Shown here: positions 1 to 7,778 of the stretch, one piece after another
Layout of the letters: each line of letters starts with the position of its first letter
How positions within the stretch are numbered: position 1 is the first letter of the stretch
NCBI GenBank assembly: GCA_017554665.1
Contig: JAFZHX010000017.1
Coordinates: 1-38,345, forward strand
DNA: 38,345 bases
DNA from: Alphaproteobacteria bacterium
Lineage (GTDB): Bacteria; Pseudomonadota; Alphaproteobacteria; Rs-D84
Direction: 5' to 3'
The notes under the pieces: generated by a model
Seen by the model: the letters and a program-made list of their open reading frames with translations, nothing else
Told to the model about the DNA's origin: nothing
Database searches by the model: none
Made by a program: the position numbers and the translations under genes

Positions 1-435
1 ATGCCCGCTGCAAGACTGGGACAGTGCCAGAATCCAGTTCTGGATGCATTCCTTTATGACCGGCAGAGCAGCCTCCATTCCCGCAGTATCACTGTTGAAT
101 ACAAGGTTTCCCTGCCACCGCAGACAGCAATTTCGGATCTGGATCTGATCAGCGCCTTCGGCAATCTGCTGGATAATGCAGTTGAAGCCTGCCAACAGCT
201 TCCGAACCCGGTAATCACCGTCAAAGCTTCCATTCAGCAGGGTTATCTGCTGATTGAAACGGATAATCCGGTTTCTCCGGAAGTTTCTGTTCCAAAACCG
301 CTCCGTATCCCGCAGCTGGAACGAGGTGTCGGCTTTCACATTCTGGATGAGCTTGCTGAAAAATTTGACGGCGGTTTCACTTTCCGCCAGGAAAACGGCC
401 GGTTTCTTACATATCTTACACTGAAGGAGAACTGA
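1..435 (+). CDS. GHKL-family sensor histidine kinase, C-terminal ATP-binding part (5' truncated)
   Basis: This is the catalytic end of a sensor kinase that would phosphorylate the response regulator that follows. The N box (NLLDNAVEA, residues 55-63) and a glycine-rich G-box-like stretch (RGVGFHIL, 108-115) identify a GHKL ATPase of the AgrC/natK type (HATPase_c_5), which lacks a classical H-box dimerisation domain. The open frame begins at the first base of the window and 144 residues covers only the ATPase domain, so the membrane sensor part and the His-bearing helix lie off the left edge; the ATG at base 1 is probably internal. The stop is followed at once by the regulator gene, with its ribosome site inside this frame. 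Base composition is clearly richer in GC than everything after about 1,375. Family sure; exact ligand unknown. Confidence 0.85.
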   Translation: MPAARLGQCQNPVLDAFLYDRQSSLHSRSITVEYKVSLPPQTAISDLDLISAFGNLLDNAVEACQQLPNPVITVKASIQQGYLLIETDNPVSPEVSVPKPLRIPQLERGVGFHILDELAEKFDGGFTFRQENGRFLTYLTLKEN

Positions 436-438
436 TTG

Positions 439-1164
439 ATGCGATACATAACAATTTGCGATGATATTGCGCTGCACCGAGAGCATGCCGCTGCTGTCAC
501 TGCTGCAGCATTGTCTGAAGAATGCCTCGAAATAAATGAATTTAGCCAGGCACAGAATCTGCTGGATGCAGTTGCAGAAGATAGTTACTGTCCGGACATT
601 GCGGTTCTGGATATTAAGATGGACGACATGGACGGGATTCGCCTTGCAAAAAAGCTGAACGAGCTGGTTCCTCACTGTCAGATTATCTTTCTGACTGCCT
701 ATCTGGATTATGCCACGGAGGTTTATGAAGCGGAGCACAGTTATTTCGTTCTGAAGCAGCATATGGATACACGCCTTCCGAAAGCATTGAAAAAAGCCTG
801 TCTGAATCTCGCGTCCCGGCTGGCAGAAGCACCTTGCCTCACCATTAAAGACCGCCGTTCTGTCACAAAGATTCCTGTCCGTGACATTCTCTATATGGAA
901 CGTGTTGGCAGAAAAACCCGCATTGCAGCACAGTCCGGTGAGCACTGGACCATACAGTCTCCTGCAGAACTTCTTCAGGAACTGGAGTCCTCTCCGTTTA
1001 TCCGCTGCCACCAGAGCTACTGGGTAAATGCACAGGCTATTTTTTCTTTAAAGGAGAACGAGTTTATTCTGACCGGCGAGACTGCAATTCCACTAAGTCG
1101 CACCTTCCGTCACGAAGCTAAGGAAGCTTTTTTCGCACAGCTGCACCACAAAACAGAAAAATAG
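439..1164 (+). CDS. LytTR-family response regulator (AgrA/ComE-like)
   Basis: A cytoplasmic DNA-binding response regulator of 241 residues. The receiver domain shows the acidic pair (DD, residues 8-9), the phosphoacceptor Asp in AVLDIK (D58), the switch Thr in FLTAY (T86) and the conserved Lys in FVLKQH (K106). Residues about 133-235 form a LytTR domain (IRCHQSYWVN and IPLSRTFR are typical). A ribosome site AAGGAGA (423-429) precedes ATG 439 by 9 nt; an in-frame TTG at 436 is possible but less likely. It overlaps the kinase transcript and ends in a strong terminator, so the pair forms the end of an operon. By family knowledge such regulators drive peptide quorum-sensing genes, which fits the small ORF at 1,329. 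Composition matches the kinase, not the rest of the window. Confidence 0.9.
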   Translation: MRYITICDDIALHREHAAAVTAAALSEECLEINEFSQAQNLLDAVAEDSYCPDIAVLDIKMDDMDGIRLAKKLNELVPHCQIIFLTAYLDYATEVYEAEHSYFVLKQHMDTRLPKALKKACLNLASRLAEAPCLTIKDRRSVTKIPVRDILYMERVGRKTRIAAQSGEHWTIQSPAELLQELESSPFIRCHQSYWVNAQAIFSLKENEFILTGETAIPLSRTFRHEAKEAFFAQLHHKTEK

Positions 1165-1174
1165 ATTAAGATGG

Positions 1175-1202
1175 GGGTCCCTGCCGGCAGGGACCCTTTT
1201 TT
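1175..1202 (+). terminator. Rho-independent terminator after the LytTR regulator
   Basis: GGGTCCCTG (1175-1183) pairs with CAGGGACCC (1188-1196) around a CCGG loop and is followed by TTTTTT (1197-1202). It is a GC-rich hairpin, unlike the AT-rich terminators further right. Confidence 0.9.
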
Positions 1203-1264
1203 ATTCCCCGAAACCCGCAGAAATAATTTACATATTCTCCACATTTCATTCAGCCATGTTTCAA

Positions 1265-1293
1265 GAATCTGGTAGATACTCTATGTATATAAT
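1265..1293 (+). promoter_or_regulatory. Candidate promoter for the small peptide ORF
   Basis: A perfect TATAAT -10 box lies at 1288-1293, 35 bp before the ATG at 1329. The hexamer 17 bp upstream (GAATCT, 1265-1270) is a poor -35, as expected of an activator-dependent promoter. Two loosely similar TTTCA-containing words (1241-1249, 1256-1264) lie upstream, but their 15-bp offset does not match normal LytTR site spacing, so I do not call them operators. Confidence 0.4.
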
Positions 1294-1328
1294 TAACAGA
1301 TTTTCATAAAAAGAAAAGAGGAATAAAC

Positions 1329-1370
1329 ATGAAAAAACATTCCAAACCATTTGCACTGTTAATATTATAA
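1329..1370 (+). pseudogene. Start of an AgrD-like autoinducer peptide gene, cut by a sequence junction
   Basis: The ribosome site AGAGGA (1317-1322) lies 6 nt before ATG 1329. The frame gives MKKHSKPFALLIL and then stops at TAA 1368-1370. A basic start followed by a hydrophobic run, just downstream of a GHKL kinase and LytTR regulator, is what precursors of cyclic-lactone autoinducers look like. The hydrophobic run breaks off where the AT-rich alphaproteobacterial sequence begins (about 1,358-1,375), so the stop is probably an artefact of the junction rather than the real end. The cysteine or serine ring region of such a peptide is therefore missing. The assignment is an inference from context and thirteen residues. 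Confidence 0.4.
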
Positions 1371-1432
1371 GTGCGTGCGCAATTTATACAATTTTCAGAT
1401 TTTGCAGCTACTTCAATAATATTTACTGACAT
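1371..1432 (-). CDS. Truncated ORF downstream of fmt (3' part lost at the junction)
   Basis: Immediately after fmt on the minus strand, ATG 1432-1430 opens a frame starting MSVNIIEVAAKSENCINCAR, with an AGGA ribosome site 10 nt upstream inside the fmt end. It has the codon usage of the main contig and runs without a stop into the base-composition change near 1,370. The position suggests the next gene of the def-fmt operon. In many alphaproteobacteria that would be truA, but these residues do not look like TruA and I do not recognise them. It is best read as a real gene of which only about 20 codons are present. Confidence 0.4.
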
Positions 1433-1439
1433 TTTATTA

Positions 1440-2243
1440 TTATCCTATTTTTACCGTTTCACCACGCAAGCCGTTTACAAAACTACGCCAATCCATTGGC
1501 TTTTTACCAGCAGGTTGTAATTGTAGTATTTCTAGTTTTCCGTCTTGTAATTTTGTTTTTAATATTTTTACATCCATACCGTTTATTTTTGTACGGCCAG
1601 AACCCAGCGCACGAACTTGATTATGAACAGCCACATCTCCATGTGACCAATCAATCTGTTCGTCCCCGCCCGTCCATTTCTGAGTATATGTTGGCACCCC
1701 AACCTGTGGAGTTGCCTTGTACACAGAAGGATTTTGTAAAAATGGTATTAGCATATCAATCGAAATATGCGAAACTTTTTCTTCTATGCTTTCATTTGTA
1801 TCGTCTATATCGATATCAAATTCTGTACATTGATAAATATCGCCAGCATCCATTTCTGCTGTTACTTGCATCAAAGATACACCTGATTTGTTGTCGCCAT
1901 TATAAATAGCCGTACGAATTGGAGAAGGGCCACGATATGCAGGCAATAAACTTGGGTGAATATTTACACAAGGCGCAGAGCTTAATACATTATCACGCAA
2001 AATCACACCATAAGAAATTACCACAACCATATCTGGACTATAATTATATTCATTTATGTTTGTATGCAGTGGCAAATTATGTTCCACAGCCCAGTTATGC
2101 ACAGGTGAAGGTGTTAAAATTTGCTTGCGACCAACGGGCTTTGGCGCACGAGTAAACACAGCCATAATTTCATGACCTGCTTCTCTTATTGCTTCAAAGA
2201 TTGGCACTACAAACGCATTTGTGCCCATCAAAACTAGTTTCAT
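1440..2243 (-). CDS. fmt: Methionyl-tRNA formyltransferase
   Basis: Transfers a formyl group from 10-formyltetrahydrofolate to initiator Met-tRNA in the cytoplasm. The N-terminal formyltransferase fold is complete: it contains the catalytic triad Asn94 and His96 (VNIHPSLLP) and Asp132 (AEMDAGDIY), and the PAYRGPSPI loop. The C-terminal OB-like tRNA-binding domain is present but short; the protein has 267 residues against about 310 in most bacteria. The start ATG sits 1 nt after the def stop, so translation is likely coupled to def, whose product removes the formyl group again. The antisense frames inside this gene are shadows. Confidence 0.95.
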   Translation of the reverse strand: MKLVLMGTNAFVVPIFEAIREAGHEIMAVFTRAPKPVGRKQILTPSPVHNWAVEHNLPLHTNINEYNYSPDMVVVISYGVILRDNVLSSAPCVNIHPSLLPAYRGPSPIRTAIYNGDNKSGVSLMQVTAEMDAGDIYQCTEFDIDIDDTNESIEEKVSHISIDMLIPFLQNPSVYKATPQVGVPTYTQKWTGGDEQIDWSHGDVAVHNQVRALGSGRTKINGMDVKILKTKLQDGKLEILQLQPAGKKPMDWRSFVNGLRGETVKIG

Positions 2244-2244
2244 T

Positions 2245-2745
2245 TTATTTACGCTTTTTAACTTTTCTCATAACCATTTCACGGCGTACAGCAGGCAAAT
2301 GGTCAACAAACAATTTTCCGTCTAGATGGTCTGCTTCGTGTTGAACAATTCGTGCAGGGATACCGGACATTTGTGCTTTCTTTTGCGCACCATGTTCGTC
2401 TGTCCATTCAACAATAACAGATTGAGGTCTGGTAACATTAGCATAAATAGGCAAACCATCATTGCCCAACACAGACAAACAACCTTCTTCTAAAACACAT
2501 GTATCTTCGCTGAACGAAGTGATATTTGGATTTATCATACGATATACAACTTCGCTGTCTGGATCCATCATTACTAAAAATCTAGAAGAGATACCAACCT
2601 GAGGCGCTGCAAGTCCAACACCATTTTGAGCGCGCATCATCTCGACCATCTCGTCCAAAACTGCCAACAAATCTGGTGTAATCTCAGACACAGGAGCGCA
2701 TTTTTGACGCAAAACTAAATCACCACAAAGTTTCATTTGCAACAT
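2245..2745 (-). CDS. def: Peptide deformylase
   Basis: A metal-dependent hydrolase that removes the N-formyl group from nascent proteins at the ribosome exit. All three signature motifs are visible: GVGLAAPQ (42-49), EGCLS (87-91, metal-ligand Cys90) and QHEADH (135-140, two metal-ligand His and the catalytic Glu). Its 166 residues are the usual length. The first ATG is supported by an AAGAGG site 8 nt upstream; an internal ATG at codon 4 is possible. It is first in the def-fmt operon and divergent from rmuC, separated by 42 bp that must hold both promoters. Confidence 0.96.
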   Translation of the reverse strand: MLQMKLCGDLVLRQKCAPVSEITPDLLAVLDEMVEMMRAQNGVGLAAPQVGISSRFLVMMDPDSEVVYRMINPNITSFSEDTCVLEEGCLSVLGNDGLPIYANVTRPQSVIVEWTDEHGAQKKAQMSGIPARIVQHEADHLDGKLFVDHLPAVRREMVMRKVKKRK

Positions 2746-2787
2746 TTGTAAAACCTCTTATAATTAATCATAGCAAAGGATTAGGAA

Positions 2788-3666
2788 ATGACAACTTATA
2801 TTTTTGTATTATTGGGAATAATTATCGTTCTGTTAATAGCAATATTATTACGCAAGCCAACTATTGATATATCTATGCTACGCGAAGACAATGCACGATT
2901 GCGCGAAAGACTTGCAGAAAGATTAGGTGCTTTGACACAAAATGCGATTGAGTTAAAAAACATCAGTGGTGATATTGCGAACTTTAAAAACATACTGATG
3001 GGTAACAAACAAGCACGTGGAACTTTTGGCGAACGCCAGCTTGAAGACTTGGTGCGCGATATTATGCCGCCAGAAACATATGCTTTTCAATCTGTATTAG
3101 CTACAAATGTTAAACCTGATTGCATAATCCGCCTGCCTTATCCCCCTGGTGATATGGTTATCGATAGCAAGTTCCCATTGGAAAGTTATAACCGTATGCT
3201 AGAAAATCCAAAAGATGCCTTTGCACACAAACAATTTGAACAAGATGTTCGTAAACATATTGATGCCATTGCTGAAAAATATATCATAACAGGTGTTACA
3301 GCAGAATCTGCAATGATGTTTATCGCTTCTGAATCAATATTCGAAACAATACATCGTGAATTTCCAAAAACAATTGAATACGCGGCACGACAAAAAGTAT
3401 TTCTTGTTTCGCCTTCTACATTATGGGCAACTTTGAATACAATTCGTGCAGTATTATCAGACATAAAAATCAAACGCGTTGCTGCACAAGTAAAAAAAGA
3501 ACTCGATTTATTACTGACTGATTTGACCCGTCTGTCTGATAGAGCCAACAATGTTTCTAAACATTTTAATTTGGCACAAAATGATATTGAACTATTACAA
3601 ATTTCCGTTTCAAAAATTACACCACGTGCTGAAAAATTACGAGATATGGATTTCGGAGAAGATTAA
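2788..3666 (+). CDS. rmuC: RmuC-family DNA recombination protein
   Basis: An RmuC protein, implicated in limiting recombination at inverted repeats. It has an N-terminal membrane anchor (residues about 4-21), a very short helical linker, then the conserved RmuC nuclease-like core: GTFGERQLEDLV, PDCIIRLP, VIDSKFPLESY, and AAQVKKEL near the C terminus. At 292 residues it is much shorter than E. coli RmuC (475), because the long coiled coil between anchor and core is almost absent. A purine-rich AAAGGA / TAGGAA stretch precedes ATG 2788. It is divergent from def, an association I know from alphaproteobacteria, and ends at a shared terminator. Confidence 0.92.
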   Translation: MTTYIFVLLGIIIVLLIAILLRKPTIDISMLREDNARLRERLAERLGALTQNAIELKNISGDIANFKNILMGNKQARGTFGERQLEDLVRDIMPPETYAFQSVLATNVKPDCIIRLPYPPGDMVIDSKFPLESYNRMLENPKDAFAHKQFEQDVRKHIDAIAEKYIITGVTAESAMMFIASESIFETIHREFPKTIEYAARQKVFLVSPSTLWATLNTIRAVLSDIKIKRVAAQVKKELDLLLTDLTRLSDRANNVSKHFNLAQNDIELLQISVSKITPRAEKLRDMDFGED

Positions 3667-3693
3667 AAAAATCTCCAAATCGGGGATTTTTTT
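3667..3693. terminator. Bidirectional terminator between rmuC and the unknown gene
   Basis: AAAATCTCC and GGGGATTTT pair (one G-U) around an AAATC loop, with A and T tracts on both sides. It can end rmuC rightward and the convergent gene leftward; it touches the stop codon of the latter. Confidence 0.8.
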
Positions 3694-4663
3694 AATACAT
3701 ACGTGTTATGCGTGCCATTTTTAGTTGAGCTTTTAGTCGTTCGTATTTTCTTTCTTGCTCATCTTTTTTTTCTACATTTGTTAATGTTTGTTTAAATGCC
3801 TGTATTCTGGCACGTTGTTTTGCCAGCAATTCCATACGCTCTTGCTCGTGCTGACGCAACATATTTTGAAATTCGTTAAAGTCTGTTACACTCACTAATT
3901 CTGCATCATGTCTTTGTGACAAACTATCAAATTCTTTACCGCTCATATCACGCAATAAACGCATTGTTTTATCTGTTTTTGACTTTCTACTTTTTAGAAT
4001 TTCTTGTCTGGCAGCAACAGCATTAGATACAGTTCCAAAAGATGTCGCCTTGTTATATTCATTTAACAAATGCATAGAACCAGAATCCATGATATTTTTG
4101 CGTTTTGGCGCAAGACATACAGTAGTCATAGAAACTAGTTTTAACACTTCGTTATACAACTCGGACACAAATAGCACTAATCTTTTATCATTATCTGAAA
4201 CATTGTATAACGATTGCATTTTTTGAAAATGTAGCATTACATCAAAGGTTTTCATACACTGTTCCATGTATTGCTTTGACTGACCGCGCGCAGGTTTTAC
4301 AATATAATATTTGTCATACGAATGCATAAATGTATTTTCTCGTTTATTTACCACACCATGCAAATATTTTGGAATTTTTTTATACTTAGTATCGGTTGGA
4401 GTAACACTGTACAACTCTTTACCCACACTTAAAATATCATAGTGTGAATGTATATTAACAAACTGTTCTTGTGATGGATAATAAACAGAAAAAATAAAGT
4501 ACAAAAAACGCACAATATTCCACGGAGAATTATTAGCAGAAAACATTATTTGATGCATTTCTTTGAAACCACTATGCTTTGTTTTCAAATCCATATTTGC
4601 AGTCAATTCGTTAAATATTTGTTCTGGTGTTTTATTATAAATATTTACATTATCTGATTGCAT
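3692..4663 (-). CDS. Unknown protein with C-terminal coiled coil
   Basis: I do not recognise this 323-residue protein. There is no signal peptide and no membrane segment. The first ~200 residues look globular and rich in Tyr/Phe/His (NIVRFLYFIFSVYYPS about 54-69). From about 215 onward the chain is charged and helical, with KSRKSKTDK, LRQHEQERMELLAKQRARIQ and a Lys/Glu/Arg-rich tail, and would form a long coiled coil. A strong ribosome site GGAGG (4669-4673 on the plus strand as CCTCC) sits 5 nt before the ATG, so the start is well supported. It is alone on its transcript, between two terminators. Codon use matches its neighbours. Likely a cytoplasmic lineage-specific protein. Confidence 0.75.
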   Translation of the reverse strand: MQSDNVNIYNKTPEQIFNELTANMDLKTKHSGFKEMHQIMFSANNSPWNIVRFLYFIFSVYYPSQEQFVNIHSHYDILSVGKELYSVTPTDTKYKKIPKYLHGVVNKRENTFMHSYDKYYIVKPARGQSKQYMEQCMKTFDVMLHFQKMQSLYNVSDNDKRLVLFVSELYNEVLKLVSMTTVCLAPKRKNIMDSGSMHLLNEYNKATSFGTVSNAVAARQEILKSRKSKTDKTMRLLRDMSGKEFDSLSQRHDAELVSVTDFNEFQNMLRQHEQERMELLAKQRARIQAFKQTLTNVEKKDEQERKYERLKAQLKMARITRMY

Positions 4664-4700
4664 TAAAACCTCCGCCTATTTCATGTTGTTATTGTACAAA

Positions 4701-4725
4701 AAAAGCCCCTTAAATTCAAGGGGCG
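4701..4725 (-). terminator. Terminator of the efflux operon
   Basis: GCCCCTT (4705-4711) and AAGGGGC (4718-4724) form a 7-bp stem with a 6-nt loop. Read leftward it is followed by a run of T (complement of 4698-4704). It starts 7 nt after the RND stop codon. Confidence 0.9.
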
Positions 4726-4731
4726 TACAAG

Positions 4732-7700
4732 TTATCTAAGGAACTTTGGTCTCCAATGTCTGGCACGTTCAATTAACACAAACAACGCAGGTGTCAGTGT
4801 AAATGTAAACAATAAACTTGCCAACATACCACCAATCATAACAGCTCCCATCGCAACCTTCATACCGTCTGCAGACCATAACTGAGGGACCATACCGGCA
4901 GCAACCGCAATAGATGTCATTAATATCATATTCTTTTTATCGTTCATTTCTGTCCACAGTGCTTCAAATGGCTTTTCTCCGTTAGCAACACGAGCAATTG
5001 TTGGCTCCAATAACAAGATGTTATTATTAACCACCAAACCTACCAACATAACAAAAGCTAGCATCGCACCAATATTCATTGTCGCACCTGACAAAAACAT
5101 CAAAACAAACACACCTATAAAACTGGTCAAAATTGATGTCGCAATTGTAAATGGATGCGCCAAAGAATTCAAAATCGCAGCCAACAACATATATGTCAAA
5201 ATGATAGCTAACAAGAATGCCTTACCTATTTCACTTGTAGTTTCACCTTGCATTTCTGACATACCGCCAAATTCAAAATAATAGCCTGTTTGCCAATCCA
5301 GCTTTGCAAGTTCTGATTCTATTTTTGATTGAACTGGGCCCATTGTAGATTTACCGATATTGATATCAATTTCTGTATATCTATTTTTGTCTTCGCGTCT
5401 AATATCAGGTGTTGCTTGGACTGTTCTTACTTCACCCAAACTGGACAGAGGCACCATACCTTTGGAAGAATTAACATAAACATTATCAAACAAAGCTGCG
5501 TTCTTGAAAGGTTTAGCAAATTCTAAAACAATTGGATATTCTTCGCCTGCTTCTTTGTAGTTATATTCATCATTTCCAAACAAAGCTGTACGCAAAGTTG
5601 TTCCTGCATACGCATTTTGTACACCCCAGAAATTCATTTGTTCTTGATTTGGAACAAACTGAGTTTCCATAGCTGGCAACTGCTGTGCACGAACAGCTGA
5701 TTGAACTTCGGGAATATTATTTATGATATCAATAATTTGATTTGCATAATTTTCACGAATTTCATCATTTTCACCAAATACATTTAAAATCAAGTCTGAT
5801 GACACGCCAGAAGATTGAGATTCACCAGCGCGCATTTGTATTTCTACATCTGGAATTTCAGATATTACAGGCAAGATTTGTTGTACTAACATCTTGTCAG
5901 AAATCTTACGTTCTGACACATCGACCAACTCAACAGTAATAGAAATATTCTGTAAACCACGTTCACCTATCTTTACCGTAGTCGATTTTACTTCTGGAAA
6001 TTGTTCCAGCTTGTCTTCGATTTGAATCGCAACAGATTCTGACTTTTCATAAGTAGAACCCATAGGTGTACGCGCAGTAATCATAATCTCGTTCGTGTCT
6101 GTCGATGGTGAAAACTCGTTTCCAACAAATCGCATCAACATAGTAGAACCTACAAACAATACTGCCGCCATACCAACAACACGCCAAGGACGAGCAAACT
6201 GCATTTTAAACCAGCTATACAACCAACTGTATTCCAAAGTGTTTTTGTCTGCCTTGACTGCTTGTTTTTTATCTGCCTTTTTTTGTTTAGTCAGACGCAA
6301 AAACTTTGCAATCATCATCGGTGTTAATGTGAACGAGAACATCAATGACAACAAAGTCAGATATACTACAGTCATACCAAACTGGTCCATAAATTGACCT
6401 GCGATACCGCCCATAAATGCCAACGGCAAGAACACTACAACATTTGTTCCAACACCTGCCAACACAGATACAGCAACTTTTTTAGTTCCGTCAACAGCTG
6501 CATCTTCTGGCTTTTTGCCTGCATACATTTCTTGCAATGCTGCCTCAATCAAAATAATCGCATTTGATACCAATGTTCCCAATGCAGACGAATATGCCAG
6601 CAATGTCAGCGCATTAATTGTATAGTTACTTTTATCCATAAAGAAGAAACCAGCCAACAACGACGCAGGAATTACAACACCCGCAATAATAGTTGAACGC
6701 CAGTTACGAGTAAATAACAACAATACAAGTACTGTCAGTAACACACCAAGAACAATACTGTTAATTGTATTGTCTGTTTCATCTGCAATCGCAACAGATG
6801 TATCAGAAGCTATGAACATAGTTGCGTTAGGAAAACGATTTTGCATATCTGCTATTAGCTCTGGCATCTTTTTTCTTAACGCATTAGAAATGTTAATCGC
6901 ATTACCATCCGATGCCTTGACAACAGATGCAACTACAACTGATTCACCGTTATAGCGCGCACCATTTTCTATATCACGCGCGGCATCTGTAACACTCGCA
7001 ATGTCTGACAACTTGAAACGATTTCCTTCGACCGTAGTTAATTGCAAGTTTGCAATTTCATCAACAGATGAAAATTCACCTACGAAACGAACATTCGAAG
7101 AATCACGACTTGTTTCAATTTTACCGCCAGGCACATTTAAGTTATGAGAACCCAAGGCCCCAACCACATCCATAACTGTTACACCATTCGCAGCCATAGA
7201 ATCTGGATTCATCGCAATACGAACTGCGCGTTGCAAACCACCAAATACCGACACACTTGCTACACCAGGAATTGCGGTGATTTTATTTGATAAAATATCA
7301 TCTACATATTCTTCCAGCGCGCGTGAATCAGCACCACGCAAAACAATATCAACAACAGGCTGCTGTAATGGATTTAGCTTTTCAACAACAGGCTGTTTCA
7401 TATCGTCTGGAAATTCAGAAATCAAACTATCTAACTTTGTTTTAACTTCTGTCGCCTTGTCGTTCACATTTACACCCAAATTAAATTCCGCCATCACATA
7501 ACCACTGTTTTCATAGCCATATGATTTAATCGATTTTACTTCGGAAATTTCTGACATTGCATCTTCAGCGCGCTTCAAAATCTGCGACTCGATTTCTTCT
7601 GGTGCTGCACCTGGATACACAAAAGTAGCGGTAACCAATGGCAAATCCAAAGCAGGAGTACGCTCGATATTCATGTTTGGAAAAGACACCAACCCCAACA

Positions 7701-7761
7701 CAACCCACAGCAAAACAAACATCAATGTTGTTACAGGTCTGCGAACAAAAAACTTTAACAT
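4732..7761 (-). CDS. RND-family efflux pump permease (HAE type), proton-relay residues replaced
   Basis: The inner-membrane pump of a tripartite efflux system, 1,009 residues, within the normal size for AcrB-like proteins. The N terminus (FFVRRPVTTLMFVLLWV), the two large periplasmic loops, and the two sets of membrane helices are all present. TM4 aligns without gaps to AcrB, but the essential Asp407-Asp408 pair is Ser399-Asn400 (GTLVSNAIILIE), and the TM10 lysine (AcrB Lys940) is Asn912 (GLVVNNNILLLE). N at the lysine position occurs in other RND proteins; loss of both aspartates is unusual and questions normal proton coupling. It lies 17 bp after the adaptor gene and is the last gene of the operon. 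Codon use matches its neighbours, and no frameshift is seen. Confidence 0.95.
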   Translation of the reverse strand: MLKFFVRRPVTTLMFVLLWVVLGLVSFPNMNIERTPALDLPLVTATFVYPGAAPEEIESQILKRAEDAMSEISEVKSIKSYGYENSGYVMAEFNLGVNVNDKATEVKTKLDSLISEFPDDMKQPVVEKLNPLQQPVVDIVLRGADSRALEEYVDDILSNKITAIPGVASVSVFGGLQRAVRIAMNPDSMAANGVTVMDVVGALGSHNLNVPGGKIETSRDSSNVRFVGEFSSVDEIANLQLTTVEGNRFKLSDIASVTDAARDIENGARYNGESVVVASVVKASDGNAINISNALRKKMPELIADMQNRFPNATMFIASDTSVAIADETDNTINSIVLGVLLTVLVLLLFTRNWRSTIIAGVVIPASLLAGFFFMDKSNYTINALTLLAYSSALGTLVSNAIILIEAALQEMYAGKKPEDAAVDGTKKVAVSVLAGVGTNVVVFLPLAFMGGIAGQFMDQFGMTVVYLTLLSLMFSFTLTPMMIAKFLRLTKQKKADKKQAVKADKNTLEYSWLYSWFKMQFARPWRVVGMAAVLFVGSTMLMRFVGNEFSPSTDTNEIMITARTPMGSTYEKSESVAIQIEDKLEQFPEVKSTTVKIGERGLQNISITVELVDVSERKISDKMLVQQILPVISEIPDVEIQMRAGESQSSGVSSDLILNVFGENDEIRENYANQIIDIINNIPEVQSAVRAQQLPAMETQFVPNQEQMNFWGVQNAYAGTTLRTALFGNDEYNYKEAGEEYPIVLEFAKPFKNAALFDNVYVNSSKGMVPLSSLGEVRTVQATPDIRREDKNRYTEIDINIGKSTMGPVQSKIESELAKLDWQTGYYFEFGGMSEMQGETTSEIGKAFLLAIILTYMLLAAILNSLAHPFTIATSILTSFIGVFVLMFLSGATMNIGAMLAFVMLVGLVVNNNILLLEPTIARVANGEKPFEALWTEMNDKKNMILMTSIAVAAGMVPQLWSADGMKVAMGAVMIGGMLASLLFTFTLTPALFVLIERARHWRPKFLR

Positions 7762-7778
7762 TGTTATACCCCCGATTT

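Noticed and set aside
1241..1264. Paired TTTCA words that might be a LytTR/AgrA operator
   Set aside because: The offset is 15 bp, not the 21-23 bp usual for LytTR direct repeats, and the words differ at several positions.
4732..7761. Several open frames of 60-100 codons on the plus strand inside the RND gene
   Set aside because: They are antisense to a complete, well-conserved gene, have no ribosome sites and read as low-complexity translations of its complement.
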